From: Pelagophyceae sp. CCMP2097 | Lineage: Eukaryota > Sar > Pelagophyceae | Assembly: GCA_026770575.1 (NCBI GenBank) | Contig: MU657401.1 | Location: 37,859 to 69,997, forward strand | DNA: 32,139 nucleotides | Direction: 5' to 3' | Shown: positions 1-8,266 of the stretch, piece after piece | Position numbering within the stretch: position 1 is the first letter of the stretch | Layout of the letters: the number at the start of each line of letters is the position of its first letter | The notes under the pieces: generated by a model | What the model was told of the DNA's origin: nothing | Databases searched by the model: none | The model's input: the letters and a program-made list of their open reading frames with translations, nothing else | Translations under genes and position numbers: made by a program

Positions 1-84
1 ATGTCAAGCCACTCCAAGTCTCACCAAACGTCCTGTGGAGGTGAGAAAATGAGCGGCAGTTTCATGTTGACCCCCCCCCTTGTA
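1..84 (+). mobile_element. Terminal remnant of a TA-flanked TIR (Tc1/mariner-type) element
   Basis: The segment ends in TTTCATGTTGACC, a C run and CTTG, followed by TA at 83-84. Its inverse is the left end of the element at 20968-21549, and the match continues inward: both have a block reading CTGTGGAGGT, a few bases, then AAATGAGCG. The rest of the element lies outside the window to the left. TA next to the terminus is the usual Tc1/mariner target. Class assignment is inference from ends only; no transposase is visible here. Confidence 0.6.
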
Positions 85-140
85 GCAAGCCGTAAGTGTT
101 GTTAAGCGTATCCCACGCCCCTTTCTCCTCTTTTCGGGGC

Positions 141-700
141 GTCTCTGAGGCCCGTCAAGTACCGCATAGGGTCGTCTAGGGCCCTCCAGGATTGTATAGA
201 ACTGCCTAGAACCGAAGAAGACCGTCTAGGACCGTCTAGGGCCGGGGGACCGTACCGGGCCGTCTAGGCCCGTAGAGGGCCGCAGAAGACCGCAGGGGGG
301 GGGCGCAGAGGAGCGTAGAGAGTCGAACAGGCCGTAGGCGGTCGCAGAGGGCAGCACGGGGTCGTATAGGGCCTTCGAGGACCTAGAAGACCGTAGAAGA
401 CCGAAAAGAGCCGTCTCGGTCCGTACAGGACCGTGCGGGCATCGCTTAGGGCCACCAAAGGCCGCCGAGGGCCCTCTTGGACCGCAGAGGGCCGTTAAGG
501 GCCGTTAAGGGCCGCAGAGGACCGCAGAGGACCGTAGAGGGCCGACTCGGTCCGTTCAGACCGCATAAGACCGTCCCGGGCCACATCGGGCAGTCTCGGG
601 CCGTCTCGGGCCGTAGAGGACCCGTCTCTGACCACCGTAGGGCCACATCAGGCCATAAAAGGCCGTCTCGGACCGTATAGGGCTATCTAGGATCGTCTAT
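141..700. repeat. Degenerate 10-bp-period minisatellite (RCCGTCTAGG / GCCGCAGAGG type)
   Basis: About 560 bp are built from a loosely conserved decamer, variants being ACCGTCTAGG, GCCGTCTAGG, GCCGTAGAGG and ACCGCAGAGG. The period stays close to 10 bp throughout, with occasional insertions. The open frames that cross it are Arg/Pro/Gly-rich products of the repeat and are not genes. It ends against the hairpin repeat at 701. Confidence 0.85.
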
Positions 701-724
701 GGGGCCCCCGTAGGGGGTAAGGAC
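701..724 (+). repeat. GGGGCCCCC hairpin repeat, truncated copy
   Basis: GGGGCCCCCGTAGGGGGTAA is the start of the repeat seen in full at 4128, 4416, 4891, 13327 and 16863. Here it lacks the GGGCTGAAGGGCGCC tail and runs straight into the composite repeat at 725. Confidence 0.7.
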
Positions 725-1118
725 CAATTCTTTTTGTGCCCATATCTTCGTAAGTCTTATGCCCCTTAAGGGCATTAATATCACACCTATAGCTGACGTG
801 TGAATACTTACAAGTCCGTCCGTATCGCGCACTTGTTTGTTCTTTTGTGTTTACTCCTTTTCATTCTTCACATCTCCCACGGGCAAACGCAACCGATTAT
901 CGTACTCTACATCCTTGACCATGGACGAGACTATAGGCCCGAAAACGCACGTTTTAGTCGCTTCCCAGCGTTTTCTTACTTAGCACCTACAAAAGCTCAT
1001 GCGTGTTTGTGCTGATAAACGCGCTTGGCGCATCGTCCTGACGCGCCACGTTACGTCTCCACATGTTCCACAGACCGTCCACTTCATTTTTTGATAGGCG
1101 CATGCTGTAGCGCTCTAC
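725..1118 (+). repeat. Composite repeat, central block, copy 1
   Basis: This block recurs at about 5125-5500 (+), 7790-8215 (+) and 13500-13935 (-). Landmarks shared by all copies are CCTTAAGGG(C/G), CAAGTCCGTCCGTATCGCGC (CAAG varies), ATTATCGTACTCTAC, GACTATAGGCCCGAAAA and GACGCGCCACGTT. No frame is conserved between divergent copies, so I treat it as a dispersed non-coding element. This copy is more diverged than those at 5125 and 13500. Confidence 0.75.
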
Positions 1119-1212
1119 CGTTGCGGTATATATACCGGGCCCCACACGTTGCGGTATATATACCGGGCCCCACAATCACCTCCAAGGATAATGATCCGGC
1201 GAATCCCCTTTT

Positions 1213-1296
1213 GCCCCCAGCGGGTCATTGCGGGTTAATGGGCCCACGTACACAATGACTTGCGAATGGTCTCGGGTTCGATTCCCGCAGGGGGCA
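1213..1296 (+). other. tRNA-like segment of SINE-like unit (copy 1)
   Basis: The 84-nt stretch ends in a T-arm-like CGGGTTCGATTCCCG carrying a consensus RNA polymerase III B box (GGTTCGATTCC). Its ends can pair over six bases (GCCCCC with GGGGGC) like an acceptor stem. The D arm and anticodon arm do not fold canonically and I can assign no anticodon. It is more likely a tRNA-derived SINE head than a working tRNA. Confidence 0.45.
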
Positions 1297-1941
1297 CTCG
1301 ATTTTTGACGAGTGTTACCCTGGTAAGCCTCCACTTCCCAGCGGTCACGTGTCCAAGACACGCAGTAAGCCCGCCCCGCGGCAACAGGTTCAAGACCTGC
1401 AGTAAGGCCGCCACCGGAGCCGGACCAAGGCCCGGTGCATTATCGTATTTTGTCTTTCTCCACGCTAAACCTCCCGTTCCTACGGTATGCGTGTGGGGGA
1501 GCGTTGCGGTATATATACCGGGCCCCACAATCACCTCCAAGGATAATGATCCGGTCAATCCCCTTTTGCCCCCAGTGGGTCATTACGCCACAATCACCTC
1601 TAAGGATAATGATCCGGCGAATCCCCTTATGCCCCCAGCGGGTCTTTACGCAATGACCCGCTGGGGGCAAAAGGGGATTCACCGGATCATTATCCTTGGA
1701 GGTGATTGTGGGGCCCGGTATATATACCGCAACGCTCCCCCACACGCATACCGTAGGAACGGGAGGTTTAGCGTGGAGAAAGACAAAATACGATAATGCA
1801 CCGGGCCTTGGTCCGGCTCCGGTGGCGGCCTTACTGCAGGTGCCTTGAACCTGTTGCCGCGGGGCGGGCTTACTGCGTGTCTTGGACACGTGGCCGCTGG
1901 GGAGTGGGGGCTTACCAGGGTAACACTCGCCAAAAATCGAG

Positions 1942-2024
1942 TGCCCCTGCGGGAATCGAACCCGAGACCATTCGCAAGTGATTGTGTACGTGGGCCCATT
2001 AACCCGCAATGACCCGCTGGGGGC
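1942..2024 (-). other. tRNA-like segment of SINE-like unit (copy 2)
   Basis: This is the reverse-strand copy of the segment at 1213-1296 with the same B box. One C is missing from the acceptor-like 3' end. Read on the opposite strand, the B box gives the Gly-Ile-Glu-Pro string typical of spurious proteins called across tRNA-like repeats. Confidence 0.45.
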
Positions 2025-2294
2025 AAAAGGGGATTTGCCGGATCATTATCCTTGGAGGTGATTGTGAAGCCCGGTATATATACCGCAACGCTCCCCTACA
2101 CGCATACCGTAGGAACGGGAGGTTTAGCGTGGAGAAAGACAAAATACGATAATGCACCGGGCCTTGGTCCGGCTCCGGTGACGGACTTACTGCAGGTCTT
2201 GAACCTGTTGCCGCAAGGCGAGCTTACTGCGTGTCTTGGACACGTGGCCGCTAGGGAGTGGGGGCTTACCAGGGTAACACTCGCCAAAATCGAG

Positions 2295-2378
2295 TGCCCC
2301 CTGCGGGAATCGAACCCGAGACCATTCGCAAGTGATTGTGTACGTGGGCCCATTAACCCGCGATGGCCCGCTGGGGGC
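2295..2378 (-). other. tRNA-like segment of SINE-like unit (copy 3)
   Basis: Reverse-strand copy, 84 nt, with an intact B box and paired GCCCCC/GGGGGC ends. It differs from copy 1 by a few substitutions in the D-arm-like region. Confidence 0.45.
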
Positions 2379-2445
2379 AAAAGGGGATTCACCGGATCAT
2401 TATCCTTGGAGGTGATTGTGAAGCCCGGTATATATACCGCAACGT

Positions 2446-2640
2446 ATGCAGTATAATACAGTGCCCAAAATTTTATGTATCGTATATTGCCACCTATACC
2501 GGAGATATCTCGGAGATATCTCCTATCGTGTTGATAGGAAGAGCAAAAGGGATATCGCGTCCCATTGCTCTGGTCCGCTGGAGACTGGGTATATAAAGAG
2601 TCACGACATGCTCCTATATACCCACAATTACCTTCGTATG
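2446..2640. other. No gene recognised
   Basis: AT-rich spacer between the SINE-like cluster and the TTATCGC repeats. The only structure noted is a short palindromic stretch, GGAGATATCTCGGAGATATCTCC-like, near 2500-2522. Confidence 0.5.
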
Positions 2641-2842
2641 CTAAAATATCGCCGAAATTAACCTCTGAATCCGAGTATCGCTAAAACGGCCCTCTAAAAC
2701 CGAATTATCGCTAAAATGACAAAACCTAGAAACCCTGGTTATCGCTAAAATAACCCTAAAAAAGACTACAGGTGCCCTTGAATAGGCGCCCTTCAGTAGG
2801 CGCCCCCCTTCAGTAGGCGCCCTTCAGCAGGCTTACCCCCTT
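2641..2842 (-). repeat. TTATCGC-type tandem repeats plus hairpin-repeat tail, reverse orientation
   Basis: Five degenerate repeats with cores TATCGCCGAAA or TATCGCTAAAA, spaced about 25-45 bp, run from 2645 to 2760. They are followed at 2767-2842 by stacked GGCGCCCTTCAGTAGGCGCC motifs and CTTACCCCC, the reverse complement of the GGGGGTAAG...GGCGCCTACTGAAGG element. The same order appears in mirror image at 13327-13490. This end lies about 180 bp upstream of the mevalonate kinase start. Confidence 0.75.
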
Positions 2843-3023
2843 GGAAACCGTTCGGTCTCTGTGGCTCCTTGTCTGACTCTGCTCGTCCACGCCCTGCTCG
2901 TCCACGTCACGCGTCGCGTAAGCTTTCCCCTACGGGGGCCCCTGTAATAGACCCTTTTCATTGAACACACACGACAGCATCTTCTAGATCTTGCGCGGCG
3001 CGTCTGTGCCCCGCGTGTGGGAG

Positions 3024-4785
3024 ATGGCGTCTTCCGGCGTCTGGTGCAGCGCGCCGGGCAAGGTGATTTTGCTCGGGGAGCATTCGGTGGTGTACGGCGC
3101 CCGGGCCGTCGCTGGCGCGCTGCACGATTTACGGGTTTACGCACACGTCGACCGCAGAACAGATGGTTTAGTCTGCATCAACCTCCCAGACGTCGGCCTA
3201 GAGTGGCAGGGAGACGCGCAAGACCTCGGCTGCGCGAGGAAGCGCGGCGAAGGTGCGTCGTGTCGCAACATCTCCGAAGCGCGAGGGGCCTGAAGGGCGA
3301 GGGGCGAGGCATCCTGACGTCTTGCTCGGCAGGCCTCCCCCCACCGCCAGTCGGCGCGCCGCGGCCCGCGGTGCTCGCGCGAGCGCGTCTGGCGCTGCGG
3401 CTCGGCGACGCCGAATCACCGCTGCTCTGCGTCGCGTATCTCTGCGCAGAAATTTGCGACACTTCCGGCGCCTCGATCACAGTCGTCTCGCACGGGTGCG
3501 TCTCTGCGACGCGCCAGGCATCGATGTATCGTACATCACATGCATCGTAGAACGCACTAGGCTCCCAGTTGGCGCGGGCCTCGGGTCCAGCGCGGCGTGC
3601 GCGGTTGCGACGACAGCCGCGCTCCTCGAGGCGGCGCAACCCGGCGCGGCGGCGGACCTCCAAGGTACGATGCGCCGTCGCTTTCAAAAATCAGTCGCGG
3701 CCGACCGCCGAGCCTCACCCGTGTAGTCGTCAATATGTGGGCCTTCGCTGCCGAGATCGTGAGCCACGGCACGCCGTCAGTCGCGCCTCGTGCCTGCCCA
3801 CGGCCCGCGTCTCGGGGGACCGCGTCGGTGAGGTGCGTCGCAGGTCTGGCCTTGATAATTACGTGTCGTGCCACGGCGGTGGCACGGTGTCGTGCCGCGG
3901 CGGTGGCGCGGTCGCAAAAGAGCACGGCGCGCTGCGCTGCGAGGCGCTCGCGCTGCCGGAGCTGCCGCTGCTCGTCACGGACACGCGCGTGCCGCGGCGC
4001 ACGCGCGACCTGGTCGAGCGCGTCGGCAGCGCTTTGTTGAGGCGGCCAGAGGCCACGCGCGCGCTCTTCTGCTGTATCGACGCAATCGTCGCAGAGTTCG
4101 CAGAGGCTTGTGCGTACGGCATCCCGACAGGGGCCCCCGAAGGGGGTAAGCGGGCTGAAGGGCGCCTACAGGAGAGTCATAGACCGTCACAGGCTCGAGC
4201 GGCAGGCCCGGCCTCGCACGCACGACGGGCGAACTGTTCCGCCTGAATCATTCAGTACTTCGTGCACTCGACGGTGCGCCCGCCCGTGTGCCGCGCTCAA
4301 CGCGCGGCTCTGAGCCACGCGGCGTCCGTAGTGAGCCACGCCGCACTGGAAGATGTCGCTGCGGTCGCGACGGAGCGCGCCGCCGCGTCGGCGATGGGTG
4401 GCAACCACGGACCGTACAGGGGCCCCCGAAGGGGTTAAGCGGGCTGAAGGGCGCCTACAGGAGCAGGACCTCGAGAGGCTCGATGCATGCCGGGGGACGT
4501 ATCGCGGCCGTCGTGCGCTTGATGGCGGAGCGCGTGCCATATCCTCGATGCTCCCGCAGGCACGGCGCGCCATCGACAAAGTTGACGGGCGCCGGTGGAG
4601 GCGGCTGTTGCATCACGCTGCTCCACGGCGGCGACGGCGCGCCGCTGCCGGCGGAAAAAGTGCAAGAGCTCTGTGAAGCGCTGGAGCGCAGAGGCTACGT
4701 CCCGTGCGAAACCGCGTCGGGGAATCGGCCAATGGAAAGATTCGCGAGAAGAGGCGACATCGACGCAAGAGGCGAGCCACGGTGA
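3024..4785 (+). CDS. MVK: Mevalonate kinase, eight exons, 399 aa
   Basis: Catalyses ATP-dependent phosphorylation of mevalonate in the isoprenoid (mevalonate) pathway; family role is established, assignment here is by motifs. Exons: 3024-3252, 3333-3495, 3561-3664, 3727-3775, 3844-4109, 4193-4273, 4332-4413, 4560-4785; all introns are GT-AG and phases match. Spliced length (399 aa) equals the family norm. Visible motifs: SAPGKVILLGEHSVVYG with K13 and E19; GHMP ATP loop PVGAGLGSSAA at 133-143; EIVSHGTPSGLDN at 175-187, with E175 and D186 at the Mg-binding and catalytic-base positions; KLTGAGGGGC at 332-341. ATG 3024 is chosen because it starts just before the first motif, as in relatives. Introns are 58-83 nt except the last (about 146 nt), whose boundaries and the residues around 318-326 are the least certain. 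Introns 5 and 7 carry the hairpin repeat. No TATA-like or other promoter element was recognised. Confidence 0.9.
4128..4172 (+). repeat. GGGGCCCCC hairpin repeat inside intron 5 of the mevalonate kinase gene
   Basis: The element reads ACAGGGGCCCCCGAAGGGGG, then TAAGCGGGCTGAAGGGCGCC and TACAGG. It lies wholly within the intron 4110-4192, which uses donor GTGCGT and acceptor CACAG outside the repeat. GGGGTAAGC inside it resembles a splice donor, but using that donor would add residues absent from the family. Confidence 0.8.
4416..4463 (+). repeat. GGGGCCCCC hairpin repeat inside intron 7 of the mevalonate kinase gene
   Basis: Second intronic copy, 45 of about 47 positions like that at 4128, with GGTTAAGC where the other has GGGTAAGC. 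The likely donor, GTACAG at 4414, overlaps its left edge, so this insertion may supply part of the splice site. TACAGG occurs at both ends. Confidence 0.75.
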
Positions 4786-4890
4786 CACGCGAAAAACGGG
4801 TGCTCCCAAAGCGAGTGCCGTACACTACCGTCACATGCCAAACTTGCGAGGTACCGCACGCGCGTCGGCGGCGCCGGGGTCCTGACGCAC

Positions 4891-4970
4891 GTACAGGGGC
4901 CCCCGTAGGGGGTAAGCGGGCTGAAGGGCGCCTACTAGATGGCGCCTATTGAAGAGCGCCTACTGAAGGC
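4891..4970 (+). repeat. GGGGCCCCC hairpin repeat with stacked GGCGCCTA tails
   Basis: Copy about 105 bp downstream of the mevalonate kinase stop. After GGGGGTAAGCGGGCTGAAGG the motif GGCGCCTA (or GCGCCTA) is repeated three times, each followed by CT(G)A or TTGA. It abuts the composite repeat that begins near 4971. Confidence 0.75.
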
Positions 4971-5620
4971 AGCTCAGTCGTATATTGCTCAGCTTCTTCC
5001 AGCGGCGAAGCCGCCAGAAACGGCGCAGCATTTGTATGCCTCGCATCCTTCGTTTACGGTAATACCACTTTCGTTTCATTTTTGACGTCTCAGTATCATG
5101 TGAGGTTGCTTATAGTTTTCTCACCCCTCTGTAAGCGTCGATTCCTTTTGTGCCCATCTCTTCGTATTTCTCATGCACCTTAAGGGCATTAATATCTTAG
5201 TAATAGGTGGCGTTTAAGGACCTACAAGTCCGTCCGTATCGCGCACGTGTTTTCTTTTGTGTTTACTTCTTTTTATCCGTCACATCTTCAACGGGCAAAC
5301 GCACCCGATTATCGTACTCTACGTCCTTGATCATGGGCGAGACTATAGGCCCGAAAAAGCACGTTTTAGACGCTTCTCAGCCTTTTCTTTCTTGCCACCT
5401 ATAAAAGCTGATGCGTGTTTGTGTCGTCAAACGCTTCCTGCGCACCGTCCTGACGCGCCACGTTGCATCTCCACTTACCCCACAGCCTCCGTGTACTAAA
5501 CTATCGCCGAAATCTAACTCTGAAAGGCGATTATCGCTAACATGGCCATCTGAAAACCTGAATTCTCGCTGAAACGACCAAAATTCTCTGAAAATCCGAC
5601 AGGGGTTAAGCCCGTATGCC
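4971..5620 (+). repeat. Composite repeat, copy 2 (near-identical to the inverted copy at 13381-13985)
   Basis: The order is a short GCC-type remnant (4990-5030), a unique block (5030-5200), the central block (to about 5500), TTATCGC-type repeats (5505-5600) and a degraded GGGGTTAAGCCCG remnant. From about 5090 to 5410 I found one difference from the reverse complement of 13610-13935. A TATAAAAG string lies at 5400. A 65-codon open frame at 5207-5404 is identical in the two copies, but this reflects recent duplication; other copies do not keep it. Confidence 0.75.
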
Positions 5621-5639
5621 GCCTTCATTTTCAACAACC

Positions 5640-6275
5640 AACGTCTCTGTGCCCCGTGATGTTGGTTATAGTTTCTTCTCCTCTTGGCAAGCTTTGAATC
5701 CTCTTGTGCCCATCTCTTCGTAGGGCTCGTGCCCCTTAAGAGCGTCCATATCTAAGCTATAGCTAGCGTGCGCCGACCTACGCTACGTCCATCTCGTGCG
5801 CGCGTAGGTTTTTCGTGTTTCATTCTTTCTCTATCGTGTCAACTCTCATGGACAAACGCGCTTGTGCATCGTCCTCTACGTCCTCGGTTTGGGGCCCGGC
5901 TATAGACTCGAAAACGGGCGTTCTGGCTGCTTTTCCACTTTTCGATGCACCGCAGTATTGCAAGCCAATGAGGATAAGTGCTCTCAAACGCGTTCCGCGC
6001 CCGCGTCTTCCGGTACCCACCCTCCCGTGTCATACGGCCCAGAAGCCGCCGTCGTTTTATATGGGTAACGTCTCTGTGCCCCGTGAAGTTGGTTATAGTT
6101 TCGTCACTTCTTCGCAAGCGCTGATTCTTCTTGTGCCCATCTCTTTGTATGGCTTATGTCCATTACGGGCACCATTGTCTCAGCTGTTGATGGCGAACGT
6201 CGTCCTACGTGTGCGTCCAATTCGGAGCAGCCAGCGCAGCACAGTGAAACAAGGAGACAGAGTTTCTGATCGTAC
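5640..6275 (+). repeat. Two diverged partial copies of the composite repeat block
   Basis: Both start with GTCTCTGTGCCCCGTGA(A/T)GTTGG followed by TATAGTTTC (about 5640 and 6068) and share CTTGTGCCCATCTCTT and a GTGCCCCTTAAG-like string. The first continues through GGCCCGGCTATAGACTCGAAAA (about 5890). A 198-aa open frame crosses the region, but it spans both repeats and resembles no family I know. Confidence 0.5.
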
Positions 6276-6276
6276 A

Positions 6277-6830
6277 AGGGGTATCGCTAATGACGCTGAG
6301 GACTTTCTGTCAACTACAGTTTTCGTCGGTTGGAGTTTGGCCCTGTTGGAAGTCATAGAGGACGTCGCGCTGAGTCCGGAAATGCCATGGCCCCAAAAAT
6401 TCTTTTGTTAAAAACGCTCAAACTAAAAATCTGAACGTCTGTTTTGGCTCGTCTGAAGCGCCACTCGCGGCACTCGTACGGGACAAGTCAAATACCGCCC
6501 CAGTACGTATGGACCCGCCCCGTCACATAGCCAGTTTTTTTATCCGGGCGGTCCTGCAGTTGATAGCCGGGCCCGAACCTTCGCAATACGGAGGCAAAAT
6601 CGATTCAAAATCAAGGTAAAGAGGCAAATAAAGATTTTATCAAGTCCAAAATATTGGGGGAAGCGCTTGTTCACGCCCTTGCAAGGCGCCCTCCTCGAGG
6701 CTGGTCATGTCACGGACACCCCGGGGGGCAGGGAGGCCCATAGCGACCACGCCCACCCCCGCAGGCGGCCTCTGGGAGGCACAACTTTGCGTCACTTGAG
6801 GTCGGCTTTATCGCCGATACCCCTTTTAAT
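6277..6830. mobile_element. Putative TIR element with inverted relative at 27140-27595
   Basis: The left end is TA then CAAGGGGTATCGCTAATGAC. The proposed right end, near 6812-6825, is GCCGATACCCCTTTTA, which gives a short imperfect TIR. About 420 bp (6277-6695) match the reverse complement of 27140-27595 with many substitutions: for example GACGCTGAGGACTTTCTG, CGAACCTTCGCAATACGG and CCAATATTTTGGACTTG (reverse). No transposase frame is present. The right boundary is uncertain. Confidence 0.45.
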
Positions 6831-7080
6831 AAGCCGAAATTACGAGCTTATTGAGCCTTTGGGTAATTAATAAACTCCTTTTGGGGGTACTTATTGAGAT
6901 ATTGTGACGATTTGATGACGATCGATGGGGCGTCCTATAGGACGTGTTTTTGGTTGATAGCGCTCGTAACCGCTCTGGAAGTCGGTGGCATGGCGTTGGC
7001 AAGGCACAGGCCCATCTTCTTGGCTCTCTAGAGGTACGTATAAGCTTTTTTTACGAAGCACCCACTCGGGAATGACTAGT
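6831..7080. other. No gene recognised
   Basis: AT-moderate spacer before the GCC minisatellite. A long reverse open frame (6891-7766) crosses it but is driven by the minisatellite and is rejected. Confidence 0.5.
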
Positions 7081-7690
7081 CTCTTGATAAAATGTCGGAA
7101 CTGCCGTAGGCGGCGCAGCCGTCGAAAGCAGCCCAGTCTCCTCTGGTAGCGCAGCCTCCTCTTGCTGCGCAGCCGCTGGTGGCGGCTGAAAGCAGCCCAG
7201 TCTCCTCTGGTAGCGCAGCCTTCTCTTGCTGCGCAGCCGCTGGTGGCGGCTAAGCCGCCAGAGGCGGCGCAGCTGGCGAAGGCGGCCCAGCCGCCAGAGG
7301 CGGCGCAGCCCACAAAAACGCCCCAAATGCGGCTCAGCCGCCGAATGCGGCTCAGCCGCCGAAGGCGGCGTAGCCGCCGATAACGGTGTAGCCGCCTAAG
7401 GCGGCGTAGCCACCTATAGCGTAGCCGCCTATTGCGGCGTAGCCGCCAAAGGCTGCTCAGCCGCCGAGGGCGGCGTAGCCGCCGAAGGCTGCTCTGTTGC
7501 CTCTGGCGACGTAGCCGCCTGAGGCGCCTTAGCCGCAAAAGGCAGCTCAGCCGCCAGAGGCAACGTTGCCACCGAAGGCGGCCCAGTCTATTCCTGTGGC
7601 GAAGCCGCCAGAGGCGGCGCAGCCGCCGAAGGCAGCCTTGCTTCCTTCTATGACGTTCACGCCTGTAGCGGCCCTGCCTCGTCTGGCGGC
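7080..7690. repeat. GCCGCC/GGCGGC palindromic minisatellite
   Basis: Degenerate units of about 15-18 bp, consensus GCCGCCGAAGGCGGCGTA, fill 600 bp. Each unit is nearly self-complementary (GCCGCC....GGCGGC), so long hairpins are possible on either strand. Near 7150-7250 a 60-bp segment containing AGCCCAGTCTCCTCTGGTAG is duplicated. It forms the outer part of the composite repeat that continues to 8215. Confidence 0.85.
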
Positions 7691-8215
7691 GCAGCGTTTG
7701 TATGCCTCGCAGCCTCCGTTTGCGAAGATACCACCTTCGTTTCATATTTTGACGTCTCAGTATCACGTGAGGTTGCTTATAGTTTTCTCACCCCTCTGCA
7801 AGCGCCGATTCCTTTTGTGCCCATCTCTTCGTAAGTCTTATGCACCTTAAGGGGGTTAATATCTTAGCAATAGGTGACGTTTAAGGACCTAAAAGTCCGT
7901 CCGTATCGCGCACGTGTTTTTCTTTTGCGTTTACTTCTTTTCATCCGCCACATCTTCAACGTACAAACGCACCCGATTATCGTACTCTACGTCCTTGACC
8001 ATGGGTGAGACTATAGGCCCGAAAACCCACGTTTTAGTCGCTTCCCAGCGTTTTCTTTCTTGGCACCTACAAAAGCTGACGCGTGTTCGTGCCGTCAAAC
8101 GCGCTTAGCGCATTGTCCTGACGCGCCACGTTGCATCTCCACATACCCCACAGAAACCGTTCATTCGACCTTTTAATAGGCGCATGCTCTAGCGCTCTAC
8201 AAACGCCTCTGCCCC
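7691..8215 (+). repeat. Composite repeat, copy 3
   Basis: The unique block (GTTTGTATGCCTCGCAGCCT, then GACGTCTCAGTATCACGTGA) and central block follow the minisatellite in the same order as copy 2 and, inverted, copy 4. It ends at GCATGCTCTAGCGCTCTACA and lacks the TTATCGC and hairpin parts. It is clearly more diverged from copies 2 and 4 than they are from each other. Confidence 0.75.
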
Positions 8216-8266
8216 ATGGCGACTTAATTCCATCCTCTCTTTTTTTTTTAAAGTTCTCTGGGGCAA

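Larger units (their letters stand above)
1119..2445. repeat. Cluster of SINE-like repeat units in inverted arrangement
   Basis: Three copies of a roughly 370-bp unit lie here: one forward (about 1119-1560) and two reverse (about 1675-2090 and 2090-2445). The forward unit runs: 12-bp palindrome GGTATATATACC, a CACAATCACCTCCAAGGATA block, the tRNA-like segment, a CACGTGTCCAAGACACG hairpin, and the palindrome again. The centre of the inverted arrangement is near 1650. The palindrome occurs at 1125, 1153, 1508, 1717, 2073 and 2427 here and at 9944 and 10306 in the fourth copy. ORFs of up to 189 aa across the cluster are translations of the repeat on both strands. Confidence 0.8.

Noticed and set aside
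1213..1296. A functional tRNA gene
   Set aside because: The B box and paired ends are present, but D and anticodon arms do not fold normally, D-loop length varies among copies, and the segment is embedded in a repeat.
1440..2009. 189-codon reverse and 178-codon forward open frames
   Set aside because: They read through SINE-like units, and similar strings appear on both strands; the GIEPET-type peptide is a typical product of a tRNA B box.
2700..2760. Telomere-like CCCTAAA repeats
   Set aside because: CCCTAAA-like strings occur once or twice only, inside the TTATCGC-type repeats; no tandem array.
4131..4171. GTAAGC...TACAG within the hairpin repeat as a complete 26-nt intron
   Set aside because: It would leave flanking residues foreign to mevalonate kinase and is shorter than workable introns; donor GTGCGT with acceptor CACAG gives the family sequence in frame.
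5207..5404. A conserved 65-aa small protein
   Set aside because: It is identical only in the two recently duplicated copies and not kept in the diverged copies of the same block.
6891..7766. 291-codon reverse open frame rich in Arg, Leu and Trp
   Set aside because: It is the translation of the GCC minisatellite and has no non-repetitive domain.
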